Part shown: in pieces, positions 5,856 through 8,622 of the stretch | How positions within the stretch are numbered: position 1 is the first letter of the stretch | Layout: each line of letters begins with the position of its first letter | Assembly (NCBI GenBank): GCA_028287725.1 | Contig: JAQBPC010000059.1 | Coordinates: 1-8,622 of the forward strand | Length of the DNA stretch: 8,622 nt | DNA from: Chloroflexota bacterium | GTDB lineage: Bacteria > Chloroflexota > UBA5177 > JANWHV01 | Reading direction: 5' to 3' | Notes under the pieces: model-generated | The model's database searches: none | What the model was told of the DNA's origin: nothing | Seen by the model: the letters and a program-made list of their open reading frames with translations, nothing else | Position numbers and translations under genes: made by a program

Positions 5856-6365
5856 TTAGCCGAACATCGTCCGTACGAAATAGCTCTTGTTTCCGAGGAC
5901 ACCGCGCTGCGAGATATCGACGATTGTCATGTCGTCGGTAGGAGTCTGTGTGGTCCAACGCTTCTGCACGTACATCCCAACGGGCGGGGCAAAGAAGAGC
6001 GACACCAGTGAGGCCAGAACTGCCCTGCTGTATCGATTGCGCCGCGGTGGAATCTCACCCACCAGCACGGATGACAATCCTGCCATCATGCCCGCGACCG
6101 CCAGATTTGTGCCGCAACGCGGATGAATCGCCATCTCAGGCTCGCCATTACGCAGGCGTTGCAGCGCTTCCGCCGCGCACTCTCGCAGATCTTCCATCTG
6201 CAAATCGCCGTAGACGTAAAAGCCGTTCGCGGTAGAGCGTCCGCGCAACACGCTGCGCGGGTTGCGCTGAGTGATCAAAGAAATGGTTGCGTGCTCGAGG
6301 GCATGATTCTGACGGACACGAGGTCCGAGTAACATTTGCTCGACAATATCACGTGACTTGCCCAT
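5856..6365 (-). CDS. DUF6391-like small membrane protein with HxxEH and HPRCGT motifs
   Basis: A 169-residue protein of unknown function, which I place in the family I recall as DUF6391. Near the N-terminus it has RQNHALEHATI (residues 18-28), giving His21-x-x-Glu24-His25. A soluble alpha/beta part follows (residues 30-75), then HPRCGTN (81-87), then two hydrophobic segments (about 88-103 and 113-132) that may form a hairpin in the membrane, and a C-terminal tail of about 35 residues. The pairing of H-x-x-E-H with HPRCGT before a membrane helix is also seen in the DUF1385/YqhQ family, whose function is likewise unknown. Four possible metal ligands stand out: His21, His25, His81 and Cys84. ATG 6365 is preceded by GAGGG at 9 nt. 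It follows the large membrane/NHL gene by 33 bp on the same strand, so the two are probably cotranscribed. The number of the family is from memory. Confidence 0.7.
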   Translation of the reverse strand: MGKSRDIVEQMLLGPRVRQNHALEHATISLITQRNPRSVLRGRSTANGFYVYGDLQMEDLRECAAEALQRLRNGEPEMAIHPRCGTNLAVAGMMAGLSSVLVGEIPPRRNRYSRAVLASLVSLFFAPPVGMYVQKRWTTQTPTDDMTIVDISQRGVLGNKSYFVRTMFG

Positions 6366-6398
6366 TCAGGGGTTCCCTCACTTTCTGCCCGCGAGACC

Positions 6399-8622
6399 TT
6401 ACGGCGCCGTGAACGCTTGTATCCTGCTGTTGCCAGGGTCACTGATGAGAATCGTACCACCACTACCCGCTACCGCGCCGACGGGCTTGGTGAACTGTCC
6501 ATTGGCGGTGCCAACTCCGCCCCAGGCATAGAGTGGCTTGCCGCTGGGGGAATACACCAGTATCCGTGCGCCCGCCGGGTCCGGTACGAACACCCGTCCA
6601 GTCGCATCTACGGCGATTTGCGGCTCGTCATAACTTCCGGATTGCCAGGCCATCACATTGAACGACAACTGGGCCTGGCCCATGACGTTGAAGACCTGAA
6701 TTCGGGAATTCCAGTAGTCGGCCACGAAGAGCCGGCCAGTCGGATCCACCGCCACGCTGCTCGGCTCATTGAACTGGCCCAATCCGGTGCCGGACCGACC
6801 GATGCTGCGCAAGAATTTGCCGTTCAAGTCGAACACCTGCACCCGCTTGTGACCTGTGTCCGCCACGTAGACCCAGCCGGTAGTTCCTACGGCGATGCCG
6901 CGCGGTCCATAGAAATCATCTACTTTCAGGTGATCCTGGGCTAGGTTCTGCTTGCCCCAGGCCCTGATGAATGCCCCTGTCGGCGTGAACTCTTGCACTC
7001 TGCCGTTCCAGGTGTCGGTAACGTAGACGTTGCCGTTTGGCGCAACCGCGATACCGCCTATGCTCGGTGAAAATTTGCCATTAAACTGCCCTGGACCCGT
7101 TCCGGCAGAACCCCAAGATCGGAGAACGGCACCAGTCGGCGACAACTCGACTATTCGTTGCCGGCTCAGGTCACCGACGTACACGTTGCCGTGGGCGTCG
7201 GATGCAACCGGGCCAACGCTCGAGAAAGCCGCGGCTCCCGCTGCATAGGTGGTTCTTGGCACCAGCGGCCGCATCTTGCTGGAAAATGGATTTTGCAGCG
7301 CTGCCGCCTGCAACTGGGCCTGCGCCTGTGCCTGCAGTGCCGGCGAAAGATACGATATGTAGTCCTTCTTCACCAGGAACCAAAACGTAACCTGATTGCC
7401 TGAGTTGTCCCAGGCATGGGGGCTGAAAGGCTTGCGCCCGATCTCCCACTGCATGATGTTCGACCAGGTTGATGGAGTCACCGCATCTTTCAGGAAGTAG
7501 CCAAAGCGTTGGAGGGCCGATGTGGGCTGGCCCTGGCTATTCAAGCGATCCACGTACGCCGGCTTGTATTCTTCAGGGTTCCACCAGCGCAGCGCTTCTT
7601 TGAAAGCCACGTATCTGCCGGCAAGCGTAGTTTTCAGTGCATCATATGCGCCGTCCTCGGTCCCTACAAGCAGCACGGGTTGCGTGGGCGTGCCAAAGCC
7701 TGCGGCATTACTGGGGTACGTGTCTATCGCGAACTTCTTATTGTCGCGCAGATAGAATGCCCAGGGCCAGGTGTCGCCATTGTCTACTTGAATGTGTAAT
7801 GGCGTGGCAAGATGACTCTGGATTCGCTCCATCTCGGAAAATACTCGTGGCACGTCGGGCGTCGTCTGCACGTATACCATGTATTCCACGGGGTTGGCGC
7901 CGTTTACATAAGCCAGCGTGACCGCATTGTGTGTGCTGATGACGCCGGTGATGACGGCAGCGGCAATGGCCACATATCTGAGCCAGCGGCGTGTATGCAC
8001 GATGCTCACCACCAGGCCGATAGCCGCTAGCACCGCGAGAGGAACCACGAGGTGGAGCGCGTTCCATGGCATCTTCTCAGATGTCCAGCCATAGATCAGG
8101 AATGAGGCGCCGGTCCACCACAAGATCAACATGGTCGAGAGGTTTCGCCGCTTGAGCGCTATGTACACGGCCCCGACGATGCCGAACAGCACCACGAGCC
8201 ATTCATAGAGTGGAATGACAAATAAATAGTAGAACCACGGTTGGCCGCCGCGTGCGACAGGCTGCTGCGCCTGCCAGTAAAGGAGGCCGCCGGTCAAGCC
8301 ATCGGTGCTGTAGTTGAAGGGCTTTGGCTTGGCCTGACCTGGAATATCGAGGGTTGTCGCCTGCATGTGCGATCCGGGCACGAAGGCCCAAGATGCCGGG
8401 TAACCAATTGGCCAGTACAGCAGGACGAACAGGACTACTATTGTGCCACCGGCGAGTAACCATGCCCACAATGGCGTCGAGCGTACAGCTTCCGTCACCG
8501 GGCCCGTTCTATTGCTCTCCCAAATCTGGAACACCATGATCACGAGGATGAACAGGGCGCCGACGACTGATATTTTTAAATTGTGGCTGGCGATGCCCGC
8601 AAAGATCATGGCAACGCCGAGT
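6399..8622 (-). CDS. TIGR03663/Agl23-like membrane protein fused to a C-terminal NHL beta-propeller (5' truncated)
   Basis: The frame is open through the window edge; 740 residues are visible, counted below from the Met at 8609. Six membrane segments lie at about 11-30, 47-67, 125-150, 156-175, 184-204 and 209-231. The motif TSEKMPWNALH (176-186) and the soluble segment with DTWPWAFYLRD (279-289) and PVLLVG resemble the GT-C-fold family I recall as TIGR03663 (flippase activity-associated Agl23-like). The N-terminal part, which would hold the first-loop acidic catalytic residues, is outside the window. A Gln/Ala-rich linker (425-440) leads to six NHL repeats (about 466-736), each like VYVTDTWNGRVQEF or VYVADTGHKRVQVF, enough for one closed six-bladed propeller. 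The domain is probably outside the cytoplasm. Likely role: transfer or handling of polyprenyl-linked sugars, with the propeller binding a protein or glycan; this is inference. It is followed by the DUF6391-like gene after 33 bp. Confidence 0.75.
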   Translation of the reverse strand, partial: LGVAMIFAGIASHNLKISVVGALFILVIMVFQIWESNRTGPVTEAVRSTPLWAWLLAGGTIVVLFVLLYWPIGYPASWAFVPGSHMQATTLDIPGQAKPKPFNYSTDGLTGGLLYWQAQQPVARGGQPWFYYLFVIPLYEWLVVLFGIVGAVYIALKRRNLSTMLILWWTGASFLIYGWTSEKMPWNALHLVVPLAVLAAIGLVVSIVHTRRWLRYVAIAAAVITGVISTHNAVTLAYVNGANPVEYMVYVQTTPDVPRVFSEMERIQSHLATPLHIQVDNGDTWPWAFYLRDNKKFAIDTYPSNAAGFGTPTQPVLLVGTEDGAYDALKTTLAGRYVAFKEALRWWNPEEYKPAYVDRLNSQGQPTSALQRFGYFLKDAVTPSTWSNIMQWEIGRKPFSPHAWDNSGNQVTFWFLVKKDYISYLSPALQAQAQAQLQAAALQNPFSSKMRPLVPRTTYAAGAAAFSSVGPVASDAHGNVYVGDLSRQRIVELSPTGAVLRSWGSAGTGPGQFNGKFSPSIGGIAVAPNGNVYVTDTWNGRVQEFTPTGAFIRAWGKQNLAQDHLKVDDFYGPRGIAVGTTGWVYVADTGHKRVQVFDLNGKFLRSIGRSGTGLGQFNEPSSVAVDPTGRLFVADYWNSRIQVFNVMGQAQLSFNVMAWQSGSYDEPQIAVDATGRVFVPDPAGARILVYSPSGKPLYAWGGVGTANGQFTKPVGAVAGSGGTILISDPGNSRIQAFTAP

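Noticed and set aside
5499..5902. Several short open frames on the minus strand opposite the small basic ORF
   Set aside because: They overlap one another and the hairpins, have no ribosome binding sites that I can see, and have Arg/Ser-rich compositions typical of chance frames.

Overview
This window looks like chromosomal DNA of a free-living bacterium of moderate-to-high GC content (by eye, not counted). The most likely home is the Chloroflexota or a neighbouring phylum such as Dormibacterota. The basis is indirect: a gyrB-gyrA pair without recF or dnaA beside it, a small membrane protein of the family I recall as DUF6391 (Cyanobacteria/Chloroflexota), and a large membrane protein resembling the TIGR03663/Agl23-type family fused to an NHL beta-propeller. 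I could not run a search, so the phylum is an inference.

Layout. Bases 2-364 (+) hold the C-terminal end of an O-antigen ligase/polymerase-like membrane protein that starts before the window. Its 3' end overlaps by 17 bp the 3' end of a convergent gene (348-656, -) for a 102-residue single-span membrane protein with a repetitive Pro/Arg/Val N-terminus. A 209-bp gap with a candidate promoter and a strong hairpin follows. Then come gyrA (866-3247, -) and gyrB (3259-5139, -), transcribed gyrB first, with the gyrA Shine-Dalgarno overlapping the gyrB stop codon. A 416-bp gap upstream of gyrB carries a gyrB promoter candidate and several small inverted repeats. It ends at a small, very basic 58-codon ORF (5556-5732, +). 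Two hairpins separate that ORF from a convergent pair on the minus strand: the DUF6391-like gene (5856-6365) and, 33 bp upstream of it, the large membrane/NHL-propeller gene (6399 to the window end, N-terminus cut off).

How the genes fit together. GyrB and GyrA form one ATP-dependent type IIA topoisomerase. All catalytic motifs are present, but the canonical GyrA box expected in the first C-terminal blade is missing, so true supercoiling activity is open to question. The two minus-strand genes at the right end are spaced like an operon and both encode membrane proteins. The O-antigen ligase-like and Agl23-like proteins both suggest cell-surface glycan or polyprenyl-linked sugar chemistry, although they are not in one operon. 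I see no mobile element, CRISPR array, tRNA or rRNA. The items most worth following up are the missing GyrA box, the HxxEH plus HPRCGT motif pair of the DUF6391-like protein (shared with DUF1385/YqhQ), the membrane-propeller fusion, and the unexplained gyrB upstream region with its basic microprotein.
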